Below are positions 1-5,218 of a stretch of DNA of 5,494 bases, piece after piece. The translations under genes and the position numbers were made by a program. This DNA comes from Pseudomonadota bacterium. Its GTDB lineage: Bacteria; Myxococcota_A; UBA796; SXON01. Within the stretch, counting starts at the first letter, position 1; each line of letters begins with the position of its first letter. Where the stretch lies: the NCBI GenBank assembly GCA_005776735.1, contig SXOM01000283.1, positions 1 to 5,494 on the forward strand. The letters run 5' to 3'. The notes under the pieces are model-generated. The model saw only the letters and a program-made list of their open reading frames with translations. It did not search any database and was not told the origin of the DNA.

Positions 1-504
1 CTGGACCGCAACGGACTGCGCCCCTCGCGCTACATCGTCACCGACGACGACCTCGTGATCATGGGTTCCGAATGCGGCTGCCTGCCGGTGCCCGAGGAGC
101 GCATCGTCAAGAAGTGGCGCCTGCAGCCGGGGAAGATGTTCCTCGTCGACCTCGAGAAGGGCCGCATCGTCGACGACAAGGAGCTGAAGGACACCCTCGC
201 CGCCGCCAAGCCCTACATCGAGTGGATCGAGCGCATCCGCGTCAAGCTGGACGAGGTCGGCACCGAGAAGACCGCGCCGCTGCGCTCCGGCGTGCCGATC
301 CTGGACCGCCAGCAGGCCTTCGGATCGAGGTCGGGACGGTCGCGGCGCGCCGCCCGCCCGGACCCTCAGCTCCCCGGCTCGACCACCTGCTGCCACAGCC
401 GCTTGGCGTTGAGGAGCTCGACCACGTCGGCCATGACCTTGCCCGACGCGGACTCCGCGCGGAGGATCTGGACCGCCTTCTCGGGGGACAACGCCCCCTT
501 GTAG
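1..504 (+). CDS. gltB: Glutamate synthase large subunit, internal fragment, truncated at about base 324
   Basis: Frame 1 is open from the window edge, so the true start lies outside. Residues 1-108 are characteristic of the glutamate synthase large subunit (GOGAT, glutamine + 2-oxoglutarate to 2 glutamate, cytoplasmic nitrogen assimilation). Visible landmarks are LDRNGLRPSRY, PVPEERIVKKWRLQPGKMF, the YIEWIE segment and ILDRQQAFG. They belong to the end of the N-terminal class II glutamine amidotransferase domain and the start of the linker to the central domain, roughly residues 330-440 of a protein of about 1,500. After the Gly codon at 322-324 the expected continuation (usually YTQEDL or similar) is absent. 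Codons 325-504 give a low-complexity Arg/Ser/Thr stretch; from 366 it runs antisense to the HD-GYP gene. The gene is therefore broken by a rearrangement or an assembly misjoin. Family call is firm; NADPH- versus ferredoxin-dependent type cannot be told. Confidence 0.9.
   Translation: MDRNGLRPSRYIVTDDDLVIMGSECGCLPVPEERIVKKWRLQPGKMFLVDLEKGRIVDDKELKDTLAAAKPYIEWIERIRVKLDEVGTEKTAPLRSGVPILDRQQAFGSRSGRSRRAARPDPQLPGSTTCCHSRLALRSSTTSAMTLPDADSARRIWTAFSGDNAPL
337..355 (-). repeat. Element A copy 1, downstream of the HD-GYP gene
   Basis: On the minus strand GGGCGGCGCGCCGCGACCG begins 10 bases after the HD-GYP stop codon. All 19 bases are identical to copy 2 at 3251-3269. It includes the perfect 12-base palindrome GCGGCGCGCCGC (342-353). 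A weaker match continues past it (TCCCGA followed by CGA in both copies). Confidence 0.7.
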
Positions 505-2237
505 GGCCGGTCGCCGGCGGTGAGGGCGTCGAAGATGTCGGCCACGGTCATGAGCCGGGCACCATAGGGGATGGCCTCGCCGCGCAGGCGCCGGGGGTAG
601 CCCGAGCCGTCGAGCTTCTCGTGGTGGGCGTAGGCGAGCGTGGGCACGTTGCGCAGCTCCCGCGTCCACGGAATGACACGGAGGAAGCGGTAGGTGTGCT
701 CGACGTGGCGCTCGATCTCCAGGCGCTCCTCGGGGTCGAGGGTGCCGAGCGGAATGCACAGGCGCCGGACCTCGCGGGGGTGCAGCACGGGCTCGGTTTC
801 GCTGAGTCGCCAGCGGTCGGCGACCCCGCGCACCGCCGCCGACTCGTTGTCGCCGACGCGGCCGAGGCGGTTGAGCCGGCGAACCAGCGTGAGATCGTCG
901 TGGAGCTGCGAAAGCCGGCCCGGCAGCATGCCCGGGACCGAGTGCTCCTTGATCGCCTCGAGCTGGGCCTGCAACGCCGCAACGCGGAACCGTTGTTCGA
1001 TCTGGGCCAGCTCCCACGGGTAGAGGCGCGCCGCCTTGAGCAACACCTCTTCCCGCACGCCGACCTTGCCGAAGTCGTGGAGGATCGCGGCGTAGTGGAG
1101 CTCGGTGAGCTCGCGCTGCGAGAAGCGCACGGCGGCGAACGGCTTTTCGTCGCTGTCGTTGATCTCGCGCGCCAGCAGCTCGGTGAGCTGCGCGACGCGG
1201 TGGCTGTGGCCGCCGGTGGACGGGTCGCGCGCTTCGATCGCGGTGACCGCCGCTTCGACGAACCCGTCGAACAACATCGTGATTTCGCGGTAGAGCCGGT
1301 AGTTCTCCAACGCGACGGCGACCTGCGACGCGACCGACCGCGCCAGGGCGAGGTGACGGTCGGTGAAGACGCCGATGCGGTCGAAGCTGGCCAGCGGAAT
1401 GCCCGCCACCGGCTTGTGGTTGACGAAGAGGAGGACGCCGATGACCCGACCGTCGCGGTCCATCAGCGGCACCAGCATGACCGACCGCGTCTGGTAGCCG
1501 GTGGCCTCGTCGAACGCGCCGGACGGACGGTACGGCACCTCGCGCGGCAGCTTGCGCACGTCGGGGATGTTCATCGGCAACGCACGGTTGGCCACGAAGC
1601 CGACCAGGCTCGCATCGTCGACCGGGAGCACCGCCCGCGGCGGGAAGAACGGGACGGTGTCGTTCTGTGCGGCGGCGAACCGGATCGTGCGCCCCACCCG
1701 CGCGCCGCCGAGCGTGGCGTCGGCGCCAACGGCCGCTTCGTCGATCAGGTAGATGCTCGCGCCGTCGGCCTTGACCGCGCGGCGGCTGTGCGTGAGCAGC
1801 TCGTCGAGCAGGCGCGTCCGGTCGGTGATCGCGGAGAGCGCGTACCCGATCTGGTTGAGCACCGCGATGGTCTCGCGCTCACCCTCGGCCCGGGCCCGCA
1901 ACAGCTCGCAGTCCACGAGGTTGCGCACGCTTCGGGGCAGCCGCGCCTCGACCTCGTCGGGCGGGATGACGTCCCACGCGGTGAAGCTCGGGTCGTCGGA
2001 GATCACCACGCACCGGTTGTTGAGCCGTGCCGGTGAGGTGATGCGCGTGAGGTCGACCACGAGGATGCGCACCGGCACCTCGGCCGAGGGCATCGCGTCG
2101 TGGCGCACCAGCATCGCGCCGAGGCCCGTCGCGATTCGCGCCACGGTGGCCGCGAACGGCGAGTCGGCCGGCATCAGCGCGATCTCGACGCTGGGCGCTT
2201 CGTTCATGCTCGCGGTGATGTCGCGGGCGCCGCGCAT
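366..2237 (-). CDS. GAF domain + HD-GYP domain protein, predicted cyclic-di-GMP phosphodiesterase
   Basis: A 623-residue cytoplasmic signalling protein with no membrane segment. Residues about 12-110 form an alpha/beta region resembling a degenerate response-regulator receiver (strands RILVVDL at 57-63 and CVVISDD at 76-82) without a clear phosphoacceptor set. A helical linker (about 103-135) leads to a GAF sensor domain (about 138-312), then HD-GYP (about 320-615). Catalytic signatures are intact: GGHSHRV (342-348), HDFGK (387-391), H511 and H514, HHEKLDGSGYP (538-548), followed by the DIFDALTAGDRPYK block. The HD-GYP family hydrolyses c-di-GMP (some members 3'3'-cGAMP) with a di- or tri-metal centre. 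About 95 extra residues separate HDFGK from H511 compared with the usual spacing. The ATG at 2237 is preceded by AGGGG six bases upstream; a second ATG (residue 11) has no such site. It starts 9 bases after the upstream gene's stop, so the two are an operon. Confidence 0.93.
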   Translation of the reverse strand: MRGARDITASMNEAPSVEIALMPADSPFAATVARIATGLGAMLVRHDAMPSAEVPVRILVVDLTRITSPARLNNRCVVISDDPSFTAWDVIPPDEVEARLPRSVRNLVDCELLRARAEGERETIAVLNQIGYALSAITDRTRLLDELLTHSRRAVKADGASIYLIDEAAVGADATLGGARVGRTIRFAAAQNDTVPFFPPRAVLPVDDASLVGFVANRALPMNIPDVRKLPREVPYRPSGAFDEATGYQTRSVMLVPLMDRDGRVIGVLLFVNHKPVAGIPLASFDRIGVFTDRHLALARSVASQVAVALENYRLYREITMLFDGFVEAAVTAIEARDPSTGGHSHRVAQLTELLAREINDSDEKPFAAVRFSQRELTELHYAAILHDFGKVGVREEVLLKAARLYPWELAQIEQRFRVAALQAQLEAIKEHSVPGMLPGRLSQLHDDLTLVRRLNRLGRVGDNESAAVRGVADRWRLSETEPVLHPREVRRLCIPLGTLDPEERLEIERHVEHTYRFLRVIPWTRELRNVPTLAYAHHEKLDGSGYPRRLRGEAIPYGARLMTVADIFDALTAGDRPYKGALSPEKAVQILRAESASGKVMADVVELLNAKRLWQQVVEPGS

Positions 2238-2243
2238 GCCCGG

Positions 2244-2248
2244 CCCCT
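2244..2248 (-). promoter_or_regulatory. Ribosome binding site of the HD-GYP gene, overlapping the upstream stop codon
   Basis: On the minus strand AGGGG lies six bases before the ATG at 2237. The TAG stop of the upstream membrane-protein gene (2249-2247) supplies the A and first G of this site. A ribosome ending the first gene therefore sits on the start signal of the second, which favours translational coupling by reinitiation. This site also decides the choice of start in favour of the first ATG. Confidence 0.6.
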
Positions 2249-2672
2249 ATCGCACCGACGGGGTGTCCGCCTCCAACGCTTCGGCGGCGTCGGCGAGCGC
2301 GTCGAGCCACGGGCCAGGGTCGGCGCACAGCGCCACCGGCGGCGCGGTCACGCGGGTGGCGAGCGCGCCGTCGGAGAGGTGGCGCCCCTCGCTGAGCGGC
2401 CCGTCCCCGCCGGCGTCGCAGTCGATCGCGAGCAACAGCACCTCGGGCGGCCCGCGCTGCAGCGCCACCGTGAACAGCCGGTCGCGGCGGCGGCCGACGA
2501 GCTCCAGCGGCTGGTCGACACCGTCGCCCCGCCGGTGCACACCCTGTGCGTCGCCCCACGCCCGCAACGCCCGCGCGGCAGGCGAAGGGCGCAAGCGGGC
2601 CCACGCCCAGGCGCCGATCACCGCGGTGGTCCCGACCAGCGCGCCCCACGCGACCCAGGCCTGTAGCTGCAC
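2247..2672 (-). CDS. Small single-pass membrane protein of unknown function
   Basis: Encodes 141 residues starting at GTG (2672-2670), with AGGGGG five bases upstream (2683-2678 on the minus strand), a strong start signal. Residues about 4-26 are a hydrophobic Ala/Trp/Val-rich segment followed by positively charged residues (RLRPSPAARALR), which suggests an N-terminal membrane anchor. Topology by the positive-inside rule would leave the C-terminal domain in the cytoplasm. The remaining about 110 residues contain a short beta-like core (LELVGRRRDRLFTVAL, then EVLLLAIDCD) and an acidic helix near the end. I do not recognise a family. It lies directly upstream of the GAF/HD-GYP gene, with the stop inside that gene's ribosome binding site, so a role as membrane partner or input for it is a reasonable but untested inference. 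Third codon positions are strongly GC, supporting real coding. Confidence 0.72.
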   Translation of the reverse strand: MQLQAWVAWGALVGTTAVIGAWAWARLRPSPAARALRAWGDAQGVHRRGDGVDQPLELVGRRRDRLFTVALQRGPPEVLLLAIDCDAGGDGPLSEGRHLSDGALATRVTAPPVALCADPGPWLDALADAAEALEADTPSVR

Positions 2673-2701
2673 GCGGGCCCCCTAGCCGTTATTCCAGCCG
2701 G
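2673..2701. promoter_or_regulatory. 29-base divergent intergenic region
   Basis: These 29 bases separate the GTG of the minus-strand membrane-protein gene from the ATG of the plus-strand lipoprotein gene. They contain the minus-strand Shine-Dalgarno and one AT-richer patch (GTTATTCC, 2688-2695). The gap is too short for two separate complete promoters, so at least one promoter must lie within the opposing coding sequence, or the patch acts in one direction with a nearly leaderless plus-strand message. No Shine-Dalgarno is visible before the plus-strand ATG. No operator repeat is evident. Confidence 0.4.
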
Positions 2702-3250
2702 ATGCTCTGGCTCCTGTTGACGGCGTGTGAGTCCGTCCCCACCTCGGGGCACCTGTTCGAGCCGGTCGCGGTGGCGCCGCGCAGCGAGGCCGCGTCCGTC
2801 GTGGGCGCCGCCGATCCGCGCGTCGCCCCGGCGGAGCGGCCCTTCCGCATCAGCAGCGAGGAGATGGCGTCGGGAGGCGTGGTCACCGAGAACGACGACG
2901 TGGCCGCCGCCGCTGCTCCGGGCGAGCTCGGCGAAGTCGACGCCGCCATCGCGACCGCACCGGGCGCCCCGGCCGCAGCGGCGGCGCCGGTGGGGGCGCT
3001 CGCGTCGATGCCGGCGCTCAGCCAGTTCCCGGTCCGCCTGGTCAGCACGCTCCCGCAGGCCCAGCCGCCGCGCGCGGTGCTCGGCCTGCCCGACGGCAGC
3101 GAGGTCGTCGTGGCCCCCGGGTCGGTGCTCGGGCCGCAGGGGCTCGTGGTCCTCGCGGTCATGGACGGGCGGGTGCAGCTCGCGCGGGTCCACGCCGCCG
3201 GCGACCACGCGCAGATCGACAACATCGAGCTGACCGCGCAGTACCGCTGA
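2702..3250 (+). CDS. Small lipoprotein with a GspC/PilP-like C-terminal domain
   Basis: Encodes 182 residues. The start at ATG 2702 is forced: no ATG, GTG or TTG occurs in frame in the 40 bases upstream. The N-terminus MLWLLLTACES is a very short lipoprotein signal with lipobox LTAC and Cys at residue 9; it lacks the usual basic n-region. Residues about 10-105 are an Ala/Pro/acidic linker, probably disordered in the periplasm. Residues about 106-182 look like one compact beta domain, with VRLVSTL, a PPRAVLGLPDGSEVVV hairpin, a Gly-containing turn (PGSVLGPQG), then LVVLAVMDGRVQLARV. This order (residue pattern 'ligand value, set-point, I..I..V.L') resembles the homology region of GspC and PilP in type II secretion and type IV pilus machines. 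The resemblance is by eye only, and no secretin or pilus gene is adjacent, so treat it as an orphan envelope protein. It diverges from the membrane-protein/HD-GYP operon. Confidence 0.78.
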   Translation: MLWLLLTACESVPTSGHLFEPVAVAPRSEAASVVGAADPRVAPAERPFRISSEEMASGGVVTENDDVAAAAAPGELGEVDAAIATAPGAPAAAAAPVGALASMPALSQFPVRLVSTLPQAQPPRAVLGLPDGSEVVVAPGSVLGPQGLVVLAVMDGRVQLARVHAAGDHAQIDNIELTAQYR

Positions 3251-3269
3251 GGGCGGCGCGCCGCGACCG
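3251..3269 (+). repeat. Element A copy 2, directly after the small lipoprotein stop
   Basis: GGGCGGCGCGCCGCGACCG starts at the first base after the TGA of the lipoprotein gene and is identical over 19 bases to copy 1. It carries the same 12-base palindrome (3253-3264). Its orientation relative to the upstream gene is the same as in copies 1 and 3. Confidence 0.7.
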
Positions 3270-3284
3270 GCCGCTCCCGATTCC

Positions 3285-3307
3285 GAGGCGGGCGCGCGCC
3301 GCGGCGC
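3285..3307 (+). repeat. Element B copy 1
   Basis: A 23-base sequence beginning GAGGCGGGCGCG, containing the palindrome GGCGCGCGCC, located 34 bases after the lipoprotein stop. It is identical over all 23 bases to 5181-5203 and in the same orientation. Together with copy 2 it brackets the exported-protein gene pair. Confidence 0.7.
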
Positions 3308-3351
3308 CGAGGTGAAATCTGCGGAGGGCGGGCGAGGTCCGCGCCGGGTTG

Positions 3352-3360
3352 TGCTATCCT
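3352..3360 (+). promoter_or_regulatory. Candidate extended -10 promoter
   Basis: TGCTATCCT matches the extended -10 pattern TGnTATnnT in an otherwise very GC-rich gap. Transcription would begin near 3367, giving a leader of about 16 nt that includes the GGAGG ribosome binding site. No good -35 hexamer is seen at the expected distance, which is tolerated for extended -10 promoters. It would drive the exported small protein and the coupled MopE/FG-GAP lipoprotein. Confidence 0.4.
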
Positions 3361-3373
3361 GAGCGGGACATCC

Positions 3374-3378
3374 GGAGG
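3374..3378 (+). promoter_or_regulatory. Ribosome binding site supporting the TTG start at 3383
   Basis: GGAGG is a full Shine-Dalgarno core ending four bases before TTG 3383, a slightly short spacing. No ATG or GTG reaches this frame between the preceding stop and the signal-peptide codons, so this site is the main argument for a TTG start. Confidence 0.55.
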
Positions 3379-3382
3379 CCTC

Positions 3383-3628
3383 TTGGTTTTCTCCCCCCCC
3401 CCCCGCGGCCTTCGGGTCGTCGTCGCGTTCGTGGCGGCGGCGCTCGCTGCTGAGCCGGCCCTGGCCTCCTGCCCTTCGGGCGTAGACGCCGACGGGGACG
3501 GGTACCCGGCCGGGTTCGTGCCGGGGTCGGACCTCGACACACCCGACGACTCGGCCAACGGCGCCGGGAGCTGGCTCGGGGTCTCCACCTTCGGCGGGGG
3601 CACCTGGCGCGCGGATCTGTCGTGGTGA
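3383..3628 (+). CDS. Short exported Asp-rich protein with a poly-C tract in its signal-peptide codons
   Basis: Encodes 81 residues from a TTG start preceded by GGAGG. The N-terminus is a clear export signal: basic n-region (PRGLR), hydrophobic core VVVAFVAAALAA (residues 12-23), then EPALASC. This can be read as a signal peptidase I site (ALA before Ser29) or as a lipobox (LASC, Cys30). The mature part, only about 52 residues, holds one Ca-binding-like DADGDGY loop and a Gly/Ser/Trp-rich tail ending ADLSW. The loop recalls the opening of MopE-type motifs, but the paired Cys residues are missing, so the protein may be a reduced relative of its neighbour. Twelve C's (3393-3404) encode Ser/Pro codons 4-7; any change in length other than a multiple of 3 would shift the frame. 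The TGA stop overlaps the GTG of the next gene. I do not recognise a named family. Confidence 0.62.
   Translation: MVFSPPPRGLRVVVAFVAAALAAEPALASCPSGVDADGDGYPAGFVPGSDLDTPDDSANGAGSWLGVSTFGGGTWRADLSW
3393..3404 (+). repeat. 12-C homopolymer inside the coding start of the short exported gene
   Basis: Twelve consecutive C bases follow the fourth codon of the gene starting at 3383. With 12 C's the frame reads through into an intact signal peptide. Tracts of this length are prone to polymerase slippage and to sequencing error, so the count itself is uncertain. Confidence 0.9.
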
Positions 3629-5142
3629 CGCTCCTCTTCTGGCTCGGGTGCGCCACGCCCGACCCCGACGACGGGGCCAGGGACACCGCGCCGAGCGAGG
3701 ACAGGGGAGCGGACACGGACGACACCGCGGACACCGGGCCCGACCCCGACACGCTGGACCAGGACGGCGACGGCTACCGTCCGCTCGACGGCGACTGCGA
3801 CGACCTGCTCCCCCACGTGTACCCCGGCGCGCCCGACTACTGCGACGGGTTGGACCAGGACTGCGACGGCGAGCCCATCCCCGCGGGGTCGTGCGGCGTG
3901 CCGGGCGACGCGCGCGCGATGTGGAGGTGGAGCTCCTCGGAAGAGGAGTCGAACTTCTCCTTGCGCGGCCTGCTCGGGGACGCCGATGGGGACGGCCGGG
4001 CTGACGTGGTCGGGTACAACGGGTCCGGAGTGTACGGGGTCCTCTACGGCGCGAGCCTCGATCCGCGCTCCGCGGCGCTGGATCCGCCCGGGATCTGGAC
4101 CAGCGACCCGACGGTTGCGAGCCCCGCCGGCGACACCAACGCCGACGGCTATGCGGACGCGTGGCGCACCCGTCCGGGGAACGAGTACCACTCCGGGCAG
4201 CTCTGGCTCCAGCTCGGCTCGACGGCGGGGCTCGACGACACGCCCGACGTGCAGTGGAACCTCGACTACGGGTTGGAACATGCCTCGAACTGCACCAGCG
4301 CCGACTTCGACGGCGACGACGCCACCGACGTGCTCGTGGGCTGGCACGACGCCCTCGGCGACGGCGTGCTTCGGGTCAGCCTGCTCGGCGGTGAGCGCGG
4401 CTTCCTCGGCGGGGGCGACTTCGACGGCTACCCGGCCACCGAGATCGACTTCGACGGATGGACCGCGTGGGACCTGCTCTCGTTGCTCGCCGTCGGCGAC
4501 CTGGACGGCGACGGGGCGGCGGAGATGGCGGTGAGGCTGGGGACCGGGAGCGGCAAGTCAGACGTGCTGGCGGTGATCTCCGGCCTGGACCTCACGCTCG
4601 GCGGCGCGGCCACCGACCTGGCGCAGATTTCCTGGTACACCGACGACACATACACCCACCTGTCCCCCGCGACCCTGTACGATCACGCCGAGGTCGACCT
4701 CGACGACGACGGGCTGGACGACCTGCTCATGACGGTGGACGAGCCGGAGCCGGACGAGGAGTCCTTGGTGTGGGTGAGTGGGGGCATCCCGGAAGGCGAG
4801 ATCGCCGGCACCGCCCATGCTCGCGTTCGGGGAATCCAGTACGGGACCGGATCTGCGCTGGAAGCATCCGACGTCGACGACGACGGCGTCGGCGACCCGA
4901 TGTTGTACAACAACTGCATCCTCCCCTCCACCCGCCTCGCCGGGGGCGGCACCTTCGAGTACGCAGACGTCGTCGGACCGTGCGCACAGGTCAACGGGGC
5001 GGTGGATGTGTTCGCCGACATGACCGGAGATGGCCTCCCGGAGTGGGTCATCGATGACCGGTACGGTGCCGACGGCGACCGCAACCGCGTCCTCATCATC
5101 GAAGGCTTCCCCATCCCCTGGGACGACCCGACGAAGTGGTGA
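3625..5142 (+). CDS. MopE-type, FG-GAP/VCBS repeat surface lipoprotein
   Basis: Encodes 505 residues from GTG 3625 (GTG 3622 is equally possible and gives 506; numbers below use 506). GTG 3625 overlaps the preceding TGA as GTGA, with no Shine-Dalgarno, indicating translational coupling. The N-terminus VTLLFWLGCATPD is a short lipoprotein-like signal (Cys10) with an atypical lipobox. Residues about 11-45 are an Asp/Thr/Pro-rich tether. Residues 46-85 form a MopE-type motif: DQDGDGYRPLDGDCDD, PGAPDYCDGLDQDCDG, a Cys/Asp pattern common in myxobacterial surface proteins and thought to bind metal. Residues about 115-480 carry seven or eight Asp-rich loops such as GDADGDGRADVVG (119), GDTNADGYADA (170), ADFDGDDATDVLVG (227), GDLDGDGAAEMAV (292), VDLDDDGLDDLLM (358), SDVDDDGVGDPML (416) and ADMTGDGLPEWVI (465), the calcium loops of FG-GAP/VCBS propeller blades. 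Likely a seven-bladed, Ca-binding beta-propeller on the outer surface; the ligand is unknown. Confidence 0.88.
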   Translation: MTLLFWLGCATPDPDDGARDTAPSEDRGADTDDTADTGPDPDTLDQDGDGYRPLDGDCDDLLPHVYPGAPDYCDGLDQDCDGEPIPAGSCGVPGDARAMWRWSSSEEESNFSLRGLLGDADGDGRADVVGYNGSGVYGVLYGASLDPRSAALDPPGIWTSDPTVASPAGDTNADGYADAWRTRPGNEYHSGQLWLQLGSTAGLDDTPDVQWNLDYGLEHASNCTSADFDGDDATDVLVGWHDALGDGVLRVSLLGGERGFLGGGDFDGYPATEIDFDGWTAWDLLSLLAVGDLDGDGAAEMAVRLGTGSGKSDVLAVISGLDLTLGGAATDLAQISWYTDDTYTHLSPATLYDHAEVDLDDDGLDDLLMTVDEPEPDEESLVWVSGGIPEGEIAGTAHARVRGIQYGTGSALEASDVDDDGVGDPMLYNNCILPSTRLAGGGTFEYADVVGPCAQVNGAVDVFADMTGDGLPEWVIDDRYGADGDRNRVLIIEGFPIPWDDPTKW

Positions 5143-5180
5143 CGATCGCCCGGCGTGCGACGCGCGCCGCTCGCGGGTCA

Positions 5181-5203
5181 GAGGCGGGCGCGCGCCGCGG
5201 CGC
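5181..5203 (+). repeat. Element B copy 2
   Basis: Identical over 23 bases to 3285-3307 and located 38 bases after the stop of the FG-GAP lipoprotein gene, almost the same distance as copy 1 from its upstream gene. Confidence 0.7.
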
Positions 5204-5210
5204 GCCGCCC
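5186..5210. terminator. GC-rich hairpin between convergent genes
   Basis: GGGCG plus CGCG (5186-5194) can pair with CGCG plus CGCCC (5201-5210), giving a nine-pair stem with one bulged base and a six-base loop. It sits midway between two convergent stop codons and would serve both directions. There is no T-run on either side, so this is not a classical intrinsic terminator; a Rho-dependent or pausing role is possible. Confidence 0.4.
5197..5210 (-). repeat. Element A copy 3, downstream of the HEAT-repeat gene
   Basis: On the minus strand GGGCGGCGCGCCGC begins 8 bases after the HEAT gene stop. Fourteen bases match copies 1 and 2, including the palindrome (5197-5208); the GACCG extension is replaced. 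It overlaps the end of element B copy 2. Confidence 0.6.
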
Positions 5211-5218
5211 GGAGGCGC

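Noticed and set aside
325..504. A novel C-terminal extension of GltB
   Set aside because: Beyond base 324 the frame is non-coding flank and then antisense to the HD-GYP gene; composition changes abruptly, so it is read-through after a junction, not a domain.
72..2036. Open frame of 654 codons on the plus strand, antisense to the HD-GYP gene
   Set aside because: Composition is Arg/Ala/Gly/His/Val-rich without domains, and the opposing frame has complete GAF and HD-GYP motifs. Long antisense frames are expected at this GC content.
1879..2649. Open frame of 256 codons on the minus strand
   Set aside because: Arg-rich frame overlapping the two minus-strand genes out of phase; the real frames carry the hydrophobic anchor and the signalling domains.
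1753..2685. Open frame of 310 codons on the plus strand
   Set aside because: Ser/Arg/Ala-rich shadow opposite the HD-GYP and membrane-protein genes, with no recognisable motif.
3383..3700. A single gene split by a frameshift between the short exported gene and the FG-GAP gene
   Set aside because: Each frame has its own export signal and the stop/start overlap is a standard coupling arrangement, so two genes are more likely, although the poly-C tract leaves some doubt.
2689..4347. Open frame of 552 codons on the minus strand
   Set aside because: It runs antisense across three plus-strand genes and their intergenic gaps and shows no domain; a high-GC shadow.
3622..5142. Short tandem Asp-rich loops as a DNA repeat array or CRISPR
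   Set aside because: The repetition is at protein level (calcium loops), the nucleotide copies differ, and the spacing is irregular.
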